A stretch of DNA of 64,000 bases from Ascochyta rabiei. Its lineage: Eukaryota > Ascomycota > Dothideomycetes > Pleosporales > Didymellaceae. Position numbers and translations under genes: made by a program. The DNA lies in NCBI RefSeq assembly GCF_004011695.2, contig NC_082405.1:1-64000 (forward strand), written 5' to 3'. Below the pieces are notes generated by a model. It made no database searches. It had not been told where the DNA came from and was given only the letters and a program-made list of their open reading frames with translations. Of the stretch, positions 54,327 to 64,000 are shown in pieces (position 1 is the first letter of the stretch; every line of letters begins with the position of its first letter).

Positions 54327-55279
54327 CCTGTACTAGTTCGCTTACAAAACATTTACATAGTTTTCTCAAAGATAGTTCTAGACGATGTTCTTATTCTAGC
54401 AAATTGTTCTTTATGCATGCGTTATACATAATCTCTAAGTGTAGGGTTCTTACATTGTATAGTCTCCTGCGTACCCTACAGCTAGACGTAAACCCCTACA
54501 TATAAACACAGGGCACTTAAAACAACGTAGATGAAAGAAAATCACCTAAGATACTGTGGCCTTGCTACAAAAGTAGGCGCTCCTATCTTCTTGTTATCCT
54601 CTAATAACCTTCCTCCAGCCTCAGAATCTAGGTATTTTCCATTACCCCTACCTAACCTATACCTACGCTAATTTCTTACTAAGAGGGTAGAGGTTAGGTA
54701 TAAATTAACAGCCTTCTAAAACAACGCTAAATAGGTATATCACTGCTCTAGTGTACTAACAATTTTAAATTATACATTTCTAGAATAATCTACCTATGTA
54801 AAAGGGGGATTAATATAAAGTACTAGTCTCTTAAAAGGTTTACACCCTAACTTATATCTAACTTAGTACCTTTAAGTACATTCTAACTTTCTCTATGCTT
54901 AAAGGTATAAAGGCTTAAGAATAATTAATCTTAGATAACGTTAGTTGGTTTTAAGTACGGTGGTAAAAGGGTAGGGGTTGGGTAGGGGTAGGGTACATCA
55001 GGTGATGTACCCCTACTGTACCCTACCCCTACCTACGCTAATTCTATGCTAAGAGGGTAGGGGTAGGGTAGAGTCTATATGGGGTAGGGGTAGGGGTAGG
55101 GTAGGGTCTATATAGGGTAGGGGTAGGGGTAGGGTAGGGTCTACATAGGGTAGGGGTAGGGGTAGGGTAGGGTCTACATAGGGTAGGGGTATAGGTAGGG
55201 TAGGGTCTACATAGGGTAGGGGTAGAGGTTAGGTACATTACGTAACTACACATCTGTCCTATTAAAGCCTTTTTTATTT
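54327..55279. other. Repeat-bearing spacer with palindrome
   Basis: AT-rich to about 54950, then G-rich on the plus strand. CCTACGCTAATT...CTAAGAGGGTAG words occur twice (near 54661 and 55031). A perfect hairpin, GTACATCA-GG-TGATGTAC, at 54993-55010 lies between GGGTAGGGG words and their complement CCCCTACC. Confidence 0.6.
55075..55235. repeat. 33-bp G-rich minisatellite, about 5 units
   Basis: Units begin GTCTACATAGGGTAGGGG and continue with three further GGGTA-type blocks. The plus strand is telomere-like (GGGTA, GGGGTA) and lacks C except in GTCTACATA. Confidence 0.88.
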
Positions 55280-55280
55280 A

Positions 55281-57126
55281 ACGTAGTTAATCGGCCATTG
55301 AGTCGGCCAGGCAATTAAGCCGGCCACCTTATGCAGCCACCCACCTTAACACGCAGATAACTCAACACCACAACGTCGTGCTGTAGCTCACAGTACGTCA
55401 AATTAATCCACTCTGTCTACAGTATCTTGCTTACATGTGCGCTTATTGTGCCCAGCCTGACCACACATCCCACAGCGTCGAGAACCCTCTCTACTACCAC
55501 CTGTTCGCACCCTCTCCTCACGCCTCTCTGCCTCTGCCTGCACCACCACCTCTTGTGCAGCTATTATTTCCTCTGCCTCTTGCTGTGATAGGGTTCCTCT
55601 ATACTAGATCTGCTTCCTTTTACATACTTTACGCTCAGAAGCAGCTTTATTTGCTGCTTAAAGCTTAACCATCTCAGCCGCTATAAGCACCTGGGAATGC
55701 ACCATCATATTAGCTCCCTTTTTGAACTGCTGCACTATCTCAATAATTAAAGCTGGAGATGAACTGTAGTGCCGCCTAATCCGGTCAGATATCAGCGTTG
55801 ATTGAGCTAATATTTCAGCAGCGTTGCTTGGTGTTCTAGGTTGCCAGGTAGTAGGCCCTGGTAAAGGTGGTGTTGGCGTACAAGGCTTTACTTCAAGCTT
55901 TAATAGCACCACCTCTAGGTTGTCTGGAACCAAGCCTGTTGCTCGGAAGCTTAATTGGATATTATTAGATGAAAACGCCTTATTAAACACCTGATTAAAG
56001 GCAGCCAAGAATGCTTTCTTGTCAATATAAGTGACGTGGCTGTTTGCTAAGACATTAATTTCTGTCTTATATGCTCGTTTTAATAGGGCAAAACAGCCCA
56101 CATTAAGTGGCTGTAGGATATGGGAGGTGTAAGGAGGCATATAGAGAGTAATAATTTTATTCTCCTTACACAGATCCTAAAAGGCAAGCAACTTGTGGCT
56201 CTTATGGCTATTAATAATCAGCAGCTGGTGGCTACCTACTGTCTGGGCTGTTGTATGCTGGATAAAGTGCTTCAGCCACTCTAGGCCTAGTTTATTTGTT
56301 GTCTAGCCATTCTTGCTGACACTAATACGCCAATCCTTTAGGTTGTAATACTAGGCCTGGTTATGGTTCTTTGCTTTAAAGATAAAGAAGGGTGGGATAA
56401 CCCACCCTATAGCGTTAATTGCGGCAATCAACGTCGCCCACTCACGGTCGCCAGGCTGGACTCTAAGTGGCTTAAGACGCCTCTTAGACGCTGTCACCAC
56501 CTTAACAGACCCTCCAACACCTATCTAGAAGCCAGTCTTGTTAAAGTTGTAGGTATCTTGGTCCTAGATGCTATATTTGGCTTTGACGTTGCGCATAAGG
56601 TTAAACTAGGGGCTAATAATAGCTGGATTACTGCATAAGACTCTCTAGTAATCGCGCTGTCTAGTTACCTAAGACTTAATCTTAGGCTTCTGGTTTACAA
56701 GGTGCCTGGCCTATTTTTCTCTAACCTTACTACCACTATAGGCAGCTAGTAGTTAATTAGCCATATTACGTACGTAGCTTAGCGTAGAGGCAAAGCCTTG
56801 CGTGTTAAGCTTCCTTATATATTATATAACCACCTCCTCTTTAGGCTTAGTAAGCCTTAATCTGCTGTAGTAGGAATCGCGTTGTAAGGTGGTTTTGGCG
56901 CGTTGGTCTTAGAGGGTTAATTGAGGAACGTCATAGATAGCAGCAGCGCGCTGTTGGCTTATTAACGCGTCGGATTTTATAGCTTAAATAGCAAGAATTA
57001 TCCTATCCTCACAAGGAAGTAATCTAAGATTAGGTTGTTGAGACATTAGATGAGAGGTGGAATAAGGTGTGATCTTGGCAAAGGTGGCCGGCTCAATTGC
57101 CTGGCCGACTTAATGGCCGATTACGT
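55281..57126 (-). mobile_element. Fot1/pogo-like DNA transposon E
   Basis: 1846 bp with TA on both sides (55279-55280 and 57127-57128). The ends begin ACGTA...ATCGGCCATT and carry GAGTCGGCCAGGCAATT and GCCGGCCAC words. The left end has three extra bases (GTT). The terminal words differ from those of the other elements, so it belongs to another subfamily. Confidence 0.92.
55403..57046 (-). pseudogene. Fot1-like transposase (element E)
   Basis: ATG 57046 to TAA 55403, 547 codons, in frame with scattered nonsense codons. It reads psq-type HTH (MSQQPNLRLLPCED), CENP-B-type HTH (TKPKEEVVI), a DDE core with YNFNKTGF, LLIINSHKSH and HILQPLNVGCFALLKRAYK, a Gln/Glu-rich tail and a zinc knuckle, CGMCGQAGHNKRTC. 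The largest open piece is 55658-56140. First and second catalytic Asp are Asn by decay (GA-type changes); the third block has Asn as in all other copies. Confidence 0.9.
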
Positions 57127-57128
57127 TA

Positions 57129-58069
57129 AATATTTTAGTTATTAAGCTTTAAATATTATTATAGACAATTATTATATATAAGTGTGTTTATTTATTAGTA
57201 GTTTATATTATATAAACATTCTATAAAACCCTAGTTTTCTCTTTTTTCCCTCTTATAATATATAATTATTTAGTAGAAGGCACTAATAAGCCTCTAGTAG
57301 TATCGCTTTGTAAGAGCTATATCCTTTACCTATATAGTAAATTACTTTGCATAAATAGCGTTTGTATTTATATCTTTAAATATTAGTTTTATATTCTTCT
57401 ATAAGAAACTAACATATACCTTTAAAGACACTAATAAGAAAAGACTTAGCAGACTCCTAAAGAGCCTCTAGAGTGCTAGCCTAGAACTAAAGATTATTCC
57501 TTAGGTAAAGAGCAACTTCCTAAACTATGCGTGAGAATAGCATCTTAGGTATTAATAATTTAGTTAACCTCTAGTATTAACACATATTACGTAGTGCAAC
57601 TACTACCTTAGTATTAGTTATTAAATATAATAATAGAATATAATAACATACTACTAGCCTTATAACAGTACCTACGCTTTAGTAGCAGAGCAGGTGCCTT
57701 GCAGGCAGGCTTAGCTGCTAAGGGCTTCCTTACCAGCGTGCTGCTAGTTACAGCTAATCCTTAGCTTAGGACAGCCTTATTCCTGCAACCTCTAGCTATG
57801 TTAGCAATTAGGTAGTTAGCTGTAATAGTTAGCTGTAATAGTAGGCTGTAGTAGTAGGCTGTAAAACCAAGTGTAATAGCAGGTGTAATAGCTCGCAGGC
57901 TGTAATAGCTGTAATAGTAGGCTGTAATATTGTGGTACGCCTAAGTTGCGCAGCAAAATTGTAGTAGTATAGCTGTTATAATAGTGTAGTATTATAGTGT
58001 AAAAGGTAACAGTAGAGTTTATTAATAGGTTAGTGTAATAACGCGTGCAGAGGTCTGTACACTGCTAAA
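57129..58069. other. AT-rich spacer with short tandem repeats
   Basis: Nothing coding is seen. Near 57818-57930 there are repeated GCTGTAATAGTAG words (12-13 bp, about eight). Confidence 0.5.
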
Positions 58070-58668
58070 GCTTAGGCTACTACCTAACGTAAGAAAATTA
58101 GAATCTATAGCTAGTAGAAAGTTATTATAACTATTATACACTAGCGTAACTGTAATAAAAGCTTATAATAACTTACAGGTAATATAAATATACTAAGTAA
58201 ATTCTTTTAGCCTAGGCTGTGTCTAATTCTAATTTAATTTAATATTGTAAGAAGTGTTGCAAATGTTTCCTGTTGCTTTAGCGCTAGAGTTTGTTGTTTA
58301 AGCGCTAGTAGAGGCTGCTGCCTAGCGCAAGAAAACTAAAATCTATTGCAAGTAGGGGATTATTGCAACTATAATGCATAAATAGTTATATAATAAAAAA
58401 CTGTAATAACTTACAGATAGTATAAATACGCTAAGCATATTCTTTTAGCTAAGGCTTTGTCTAATTCTAATTTAATTTAATATTATAAGACGCGTTGTAA
58501 ATGTTTCCTGTTACTTTAGCGCTAGCATTTGTTGTTTAAGCGCTAGTAGAGGCTACTACCTAGCGCAAGAAAACTAAAATCTATTATAAGTAGGGATTAT
58601 TGCAACTATAATGCATAAATAGTTATATAATACTAAACTATAATAACCTACAGATTTTGCATATTTGC
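58070..58668. repeat. ~240-bp tandem repeat, interrupted by element C
   Basis: Units start at about 58070, 58313 and 58550 with AGGCTnCTnCCTAnCG. They share TAATTTAATTTAATATT and GTTTCCTGTT words. The third unit is broken at GCTA by element C and resumes at 60535 (TAAGCGCATTTTTTT), where the other units read CTAAG-ATTCTTTT. Confidence 0.82.
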
Positions 58669-58670
58669 TA

Positions 58671-60534
58671 ACGTACCCCACATGCGAGCCGCTCAACGGG
58701 CGAGCTGCTCACTTTTGCCAAGCCCCCACTAAACTCCACCCTATTATGGCCCAAAACAACCTAGTTTGGTGCTGTAAAGTGCAGTATGGCCTGTAATACT
58801 ATTTAGAAACTACTTCTACCTCTTTCTGACATGTTCGCGCGTTGTGTCCTGTCTGATTGCACTGTCCACAGCGTCTTTGGGAGGGCTCACCTCCTTCAGC
58901 GCGCACCTGCTTCTTTGCCTTCTTCCTATTACTACGCGCCCTAAACTCCTTTAGAGTTGTTAATTACAGGCTATCCTTAACTGTTAGGGTCCCTTCTACC
59001 TAAACTTGCTTTCTTTTGTGTAATTTTTGTTGTGTAGCTGCCTTATTAGTAGCTTAAAGCTAAGTAATCTCCTGTTACGCCAACACTAGCTTATGCGCAA
59101 TTATTGCTGCCCCTTTTGCTACCTTCTTAAACGCCTTAACTATAGAGGTAGGCGAACTATCTATATACCTCTAAATCCTTGTCTTTACAAGCGTTGATTG
59201 CGACCTAAGTTTAAGGGTGTTGCTTAGGGTTTGCGACTGCCAGAGCTTGTTGTTAACAGGTAGTAGTAGTGATAGAGTGCGCAACTTCACATTAAGGGCC
59301 ATTATAACCCAGTCTAGGTCAAATAGGACTAATCTAGCACCTCAGAACCCTCCCTAGATATTCTTAGAAGTAATTGCAGCATTGTAGGCGCGTATAAAGC
59401 ATAGCAGGAACTCTGTCTTTATAATATAGTTAATCTAGTTATATATAAGTATTTTAGCTTAGCGCCTATACGCCTTCTTTAAAGCAGCAAAATAACCTAT
59501 ATTAAGGGGCTGTGTAAGGTGTAATAAGTAAGGAGGCAAACAGAGAGCAATAATCTTGTTATCCTTGCAGTATTGCTGGAATTTAAGAGAGTTGTGGCTC
59601 TTATAACTATTAATAATAAGCAAACAGTAGGTGCTAATAGTACGCTCCTTTATATGCCTGTTAAAGTGCTTTAACCAGTTAAGACCAAGCTTGTTAGTAG
59701 TCCAGCCGTTATCAGAGACTCTAATAACCCAGTCGTAAGGCAGATCCTCTTCTTTATACCAGGCAGAGAGGTAGTGGTAGGCTTTAAAGATAAGGAAGGC
59801 TGGAATAGCCTATCCTTTAGCATTAATGCTTACTATAGCTGTAGCCCACTCTTAGTTGCCTGGCTAGATAGCCTTTGGCCGACCCTGTCGTTCTAAAGCT
59901 GTAACAACTGCTCCTGGGGAGATCTGGCCTATTATGAAGCCTGTCTTGTTGAAGTTATACGTGTCTTCATCCTAGATGCTATACTTAGCTTTAATGTTAG
60001 CTACTAGGCTAAACTAGCCCTATAGAACCTCAGAATCCTCACAGAGGGCTCTCTTATAGTCGTACTTGCGATTAAACTTGACTTTAAGCTCTAGGTGTTG
60101 CTTAACAAACGTACTAGGCCAGTTTACGCTAATAGGGCCTAGATTGCGCTTAGCGCGCAAAGAATTGGCTATAGTAGCTACATCTAAGAGCTAAGAAGAA
60201 AATCCTTACATATCTAGCTTAAGAACATGCTTAATAATCACCTCCTCCTTATTGTTGTCTAGCTTCTGTAAGTTAGCTATAGAATCTGCGCGTAAAGGTT
60301 GTCCTGTGTGTTAGTTGCTTAGTGTCTTTTGAGGGACCCTGTAGATAGCTGCAGCGCGTCGCTAAGAGAGATTTGCGTCTTATTTAAGAGCCTGGAGCGC
60401 AAGCTGTATCTAAGCTTCCTTTGACGCGTCTAAATGGTGTTGTTAAGAAGACATTGGTGTAGGAGGAGAAGTTTGGTGGGGGCTTGGCAAAAGTGAGCGG
60501 CTCGCCTGTTGAGCGGCTCGCCCGTAGGGTACGT
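58671..60534 (-). mobile_element. Fot1/pogo-like DNA transposon C
   Basis: 1864 bp with TA on both sides (58669-58670 and 60535-60536). The ends start ACGTACCC and carry two GGCGAGCCGCTCA-type subrepeats each, then CTTTTGCCAAGCCCCCAC. Closest in this window to element B and to the solo end at 14281-14357. Confidence 0.93.
58799..60454 (-). pseudogene. Fot1-like transposase (element C)
   Basis: ATG 60454 to TAG 58799, 551 codons, the same length as element B. Fewer CpA losses than B at many sites (CAG, CAC and CCA kept where B reads TAG, TAC and CTA), so it is younger or less hit, but many TAGs remain. Same domain order. The zinc knuckle CGQCNQTGHNARTC is intact. Its third catalytic block has the Asn form. 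Confidence 0.9.
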
Positions 60535-60536
60535 TA

Positions 60537-62100
60537 AGCGCATTTTTTTAACATATGTTGCACCTAGCTCTAAGCTGTTTTAATATTATTAGAAGAGGTT
60601 TTAATGGATTTTGTTGTAACAGCGCTAGTATTTGTTGCTTTTGCGCTAGCAAAACTAGGACAGGTTAAGCACAGACTAGCTGCTAAAAAGCTTACTACTG
60701 CCCTGCTCTTCTATAACACCTTTAATATCTATAATACCTTCTGTTTATATAATACTATACGTTATTACTACCTCCTATTATAGTTAGCATAATTAATCTT
60801 AACGCTAATAATATTAAGAAGGAGGAGGAGGAAGATATACTAACCTTTACTAGCACTACAGGTACTACTATACTAGCTAGCTTTACTGCTAAGGAGTAGG
60901 ATTAACTAAATAAGGTAGTTATTACAGCCTGTTATAACAGTTAGTGCTAATAATACTAGGGTTTCTATTTAAGAGACTATAAGATTAATTAAGTCCTTAA
61001 TTCTTGTAGTTAGATTAGGGCTGTAGGCTAAAAGACTAGCACAAAAGTCTTATTTAAGGGAGAGCTTAGCGATAGTATCCGCGCAGTTTAATAAAGAAAT
61101 TAAGCTACCTTGCGTAGCAAAGAGAAGGAAATTATTAATAAGGCAAAGGCTGCTAATTGTGCAGCAAAATACTAGGCTAGGCTAAAGTTAGGTTAAGACT
61201 AGTCTTATGCTTTAGCAGATCTTAATATTTAAGCTGTAATTGTAGCCTAGACTAAAGAAGATGTAGATTGGCGACACTTTAAGTTATCTGCTAGTAGTTA
61301 GTTATTACAGCTTCTTATTACAAACATTTACTAACTAAGAACAGCTAAGTAGCTTAAAAATAAGCTTAAGACTGTTTATAAGAAGTACGATGATCTTAAG
61401 CATAAAATAGATCGTTGCGCACACTAACAGGCCCTTAGAAAGCATGCAGAACTTGCTTAAGACAGTTCTACTGCTAGTTAGACTACTGTAGGCTAAGGTA
61501 ACAAACAGCTCTTTTCTAATAGCGGCGTTGTTAAGAAACTGCTCTGCTAAGAGTATTAGTAAGGTCTTTAAAAACTTAAAGATAACACCTTTAAGAGTAA
61601 GAAGGAGAAGGAAGAATAGGAGGCCTTCTGTGATAATATGTTACCTAAGAGCATAGCAGTTACAACTAATAATACCTAGCTGTAAGTTATTATATTATAT
61701 TATTACATACACTAACTAATTGCTATAGTTAAACTAAACCTCTATCTCTCTTAGATAAGATTAGTTAGGATACTAAGCTTGTTAGCTATTGCCTATTTAT
61801 TCTAGCACCTAACAATAATAAGTGTAAGGAGGAGAATAAATAGTCTAATTCTAAGCTAGAGGAGTACTATTAATCTATGCCAAATGTGTATAAGACTAAT
61901 AAGTAAAATTACAAGTTGTTAGCTAAAAAAGATATAGAGGAATTAGGATCTAAAGGATCTAACAACAATAATAAGATAGATCTAGATTAGATATAGAGCT
62001 AATATTTTAGCTTGAAATAACAGCTAATTAACATATACATAGCCACTTTTGCAAGATCTGCTGATTTCTGTTTAATTTATTATTTTGTATCTCTACCTAA
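60537..62100. other. RIP-degraded remnant, family unknown
   Basis: The plus strand, read through stops (about 60830-61690), gives a helical, charged protein without catalytic motifs (KEIINKAKAANCAAKYQARL, LKTVYKKYDDLKHKID, KSKKEKEEQEAF). It may be a coiled-coil accessory ORF of the hAT element to its right, or another element. The family cannot be named. Confidence 0.4.
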
Positions 62101-62159
62101 TTAGAAACTCGCTTAAGATATCTAAGCTAACCCTAAGAAAATAGTAAAATAACTAGTTC

Positions 62160-64000
62160 CTAGCACTAAATATAACAATCTTGCTGTTAGGGGTTAGGCT
62201 TGCGCTAGGCAGTTTGTTAAAAAGTTTTTCTATTATCCTGTTACCTTAGGATTAAATATCTATATTTGTTACGTCTATATATAACATATATGTTATTACT
62301 ACCAGTAGACACACCTTCTACTCTACCTAAGCTTCTTCTATCTCTTACTTTCTCTGCTACACAACTTGTTAAAGGGGCGTTTCTAAAACAATTATATCTT
62401 ATTAAACGGCTAGTATCCCTAGACCCTAATACTAGTAATAGTAAGGCAACTATTATAGCATAGGATTAGTAGTAGACAACTATATTATAGGGAAGCAATC
62501 CTGCTTCTAAAAAGCTATATTAGGATGCACTAACTTGCTTAGGCTAGATCTAGAGTAGATATAGCAAAGCCTCTTAGGTATAAGATAGCTATCTATACAT
62601 ATACTGTTATAACTGTAGGTTAGTTCTTTAGCACCTAGTTATAAAAGGCTGTAGGACTAAGCATCTTGTCTAACACCTTAGTTTACAAGCCTGCAGACAA
62701 ATTAAGAATCCTGCTTATGCTTTATTAAACCTCCTATCATATCTATACACTGCCCGCTAGTAAAATAAAAACTAGTCTTCTTCTAATCCTGAATACTCTG
62801 CTTTAGCCTTTAAAACAGAGCTTATGCAATTAGTTGTTAACAACAACCTCTAATTTTTAATAATTAAACAGCTATTATTCTAACAATTTATCTACTTCCT
62901 AAGGCTAGAAGCTGTAATAACTACCTGTTATAAATTTAGCTAGATGTTCTAGAGCCAATTTAAGGCTGCTGAACACGCTCTTCTCTATGATCTTAGTTCT
63001 AGTACTAAATTGTCTATTACATTAGATGCCTAGACTGCAAGTAATTACCTTAGCGTCCTAGCTATTAAAGGTTACTATATAAACAAGAGCTAGAAATTAT
63101 AAGAAGTCCTTTTAGACTTTATTCCTATACGCAGAAAATATATAAGATCCTCTATAGCATAGTAAGTTCTTTAACTTCTTTAGGATACTAAAACTATAAA
63201 ACAACTACTTGCTATTACTTGCAATAATGCTAGTAATAACAGTGCATTATTACAGACCTTAGAGAGGTTACTACAGCAGAACAACATTACTTAGGATAGT
63301 AGAGAGAACACTGTTCCTTATCTTGCATATATAATTAACCTTATTATATAAGATATTATTTACTATCTCTAAATTAAGGTATTACTACAACTAGAGCATG
63401 CATAAAGACTGCAGCAACGCTATATTAGGGGTATTAAAAACAGCATGTCTGTTCTAAACTCTCTCTATAAGGTAGAAATTATTTATTACATTATTTTATT
63501 ATATACTAAGTGTAATACAGATCTAAGCTATCTGAATTGCAATAGATCTATTACCACAATAATTTAAGAAGTTTCTTACACTATAGAGTAATATTCTAGC
63601 AAATTATTAACTATTAGTTATATAAGATGTTAGGACTAGGTAGAACTCTACCTATAATATGTGTAAGTGCGCACTAAAGCTTTAGGTCTACATTAACAAA
63701 TAGTTAGAGCAAGAAATTGCACTAAAGGCACTAAGCTGTAGAGAAGGTGCTTCTACATATAATAAGGTAGCAGAAGCTAAATTTAAAGATCTTAAGAAAC
63801 TTTAACTAGCAGCAACTAAGTGGCAGCACCTGCGGGCTGTTACAATAATGCTACAGCAATTTAAGAAGGCATCTAGTGCCCTTAGCAAGACTTATAAGCC
63901 CCTTATCTAGCACATCTAGCTAATGTACAACTATCTATTTAATTTCTTAAATTAGATAACTAAAGAGCTTAGCAACAACCTAGGTCACGCTAATAACTTA
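62160..64000 (+). pseudogene. hAT-superfamily transposase, decayed, runs past the window end
   Basis: Read through TAG codons: a possible zinc-finger part near 62580-62710 (YCYNC, then CRTKHLV-HL), the typical hAT block SITLDA-TASNYLSVLAIKGYY (about 63010-63090), QLLAITCNNASNNSALLQTL (about 63200-63270), a NTVPYLAYIINLII strand, and a C-terminal helical part (TIMLQQFKKASSALS, near 63850-63900). The first catalytic Asp is in LDA. It would excise and reinsert the element; nonsense codons make this copy dead. No terminal repeat was found, and the 3' part lies outside the window. Confidence 0.75.

Noticed and set aside
55044..55253. Minus-strand frame with repeated PYPTPTPTLCR
   Set aside because: It is a translation of the 33-bp minisatellite with no unique flanking coding sequence.

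Overview
The window reads as the left end of a chromosome of a filamentous ascomycete (Pezizomycotina). It opens with about 97 bp of CCCTAA telomere repeat. It carries a telomere-linked RecQ-type helicase gene of the DUF3505 class, Fot1/pogo, Tc1, hAT, Copia, Gypsy and Tad-like elements, a dispersed 5S rRNA gene, and C-to-T decay at CpA (TpG to TpA on the other strand), the signature of repeat-induced point mutation (RIP). No species can be named from the sequence alone.

Layout. 1-97: telomere. 98-3692: a C/T/A-only tract in which I find no G. 3693-5567: subtelomeric minisatellites. 5568-13890: a GC-rich subtelomeric cassette. It contains a decayed gene on the minus strand (C2H2/DUF3505 zinc fingers, a tyrosine-recombinase-like core, a RecQ-like helicase and a Cys-rich tail), an unknown gene transcribed divergently from it, and a truncated tandem copy of that unknown gene. 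14281-49800: AT-rich, heavily mutated transposon nests with satellites. The best-defined elements are a Copia element (18856-24275, TSD AGTAT), two Fot1-like elements (26433-28294 and 30824-32703), a Gypsy element (33007-41635, TSD GAAAC) with a MITE inside its left LTR, and a Tad-like LINE carrying a Tc1 element. Between the two Fot1 elements lies a small unmutated island with an apparently intact three-exon SRPK-like protein kinase gene. 49920-54330: a mostly unique stretch with a 5S rRNA gene and a few orphan reading frames. 54330-64000: G-rich minisatellite, two more Fot1-like elements (55281-57126 and 58671-60534), a ~240-bp tandem repeat, unknown decayed sequence and a hAT transposase running off the window end.

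How it fits together. The only protein gene that looks intact and is recognisable is the kinase. Everything else recognisable is mobile or telomere-associated and inactivated by nonsense changes, most of which fit C-to-T at CpA. The nesting gives an order of events: LINE first, then Gypsy and Tc1 into it, then the MITE into the Gypsy LTR. Separately, a Fot1 element entered one unit of a ~240-bp repeat.

The most interesting items are the 3.6-kb G-free tract next to the telomere, which may be real or a long-read base-calling artefact, and the helicase gene, whose middle part carries a tyrosine-recombinase-like signature beside a divergent partner gene of unknown function. All coordinates of degraded protein domains were read by eye and are approximate. 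No database search was possible.
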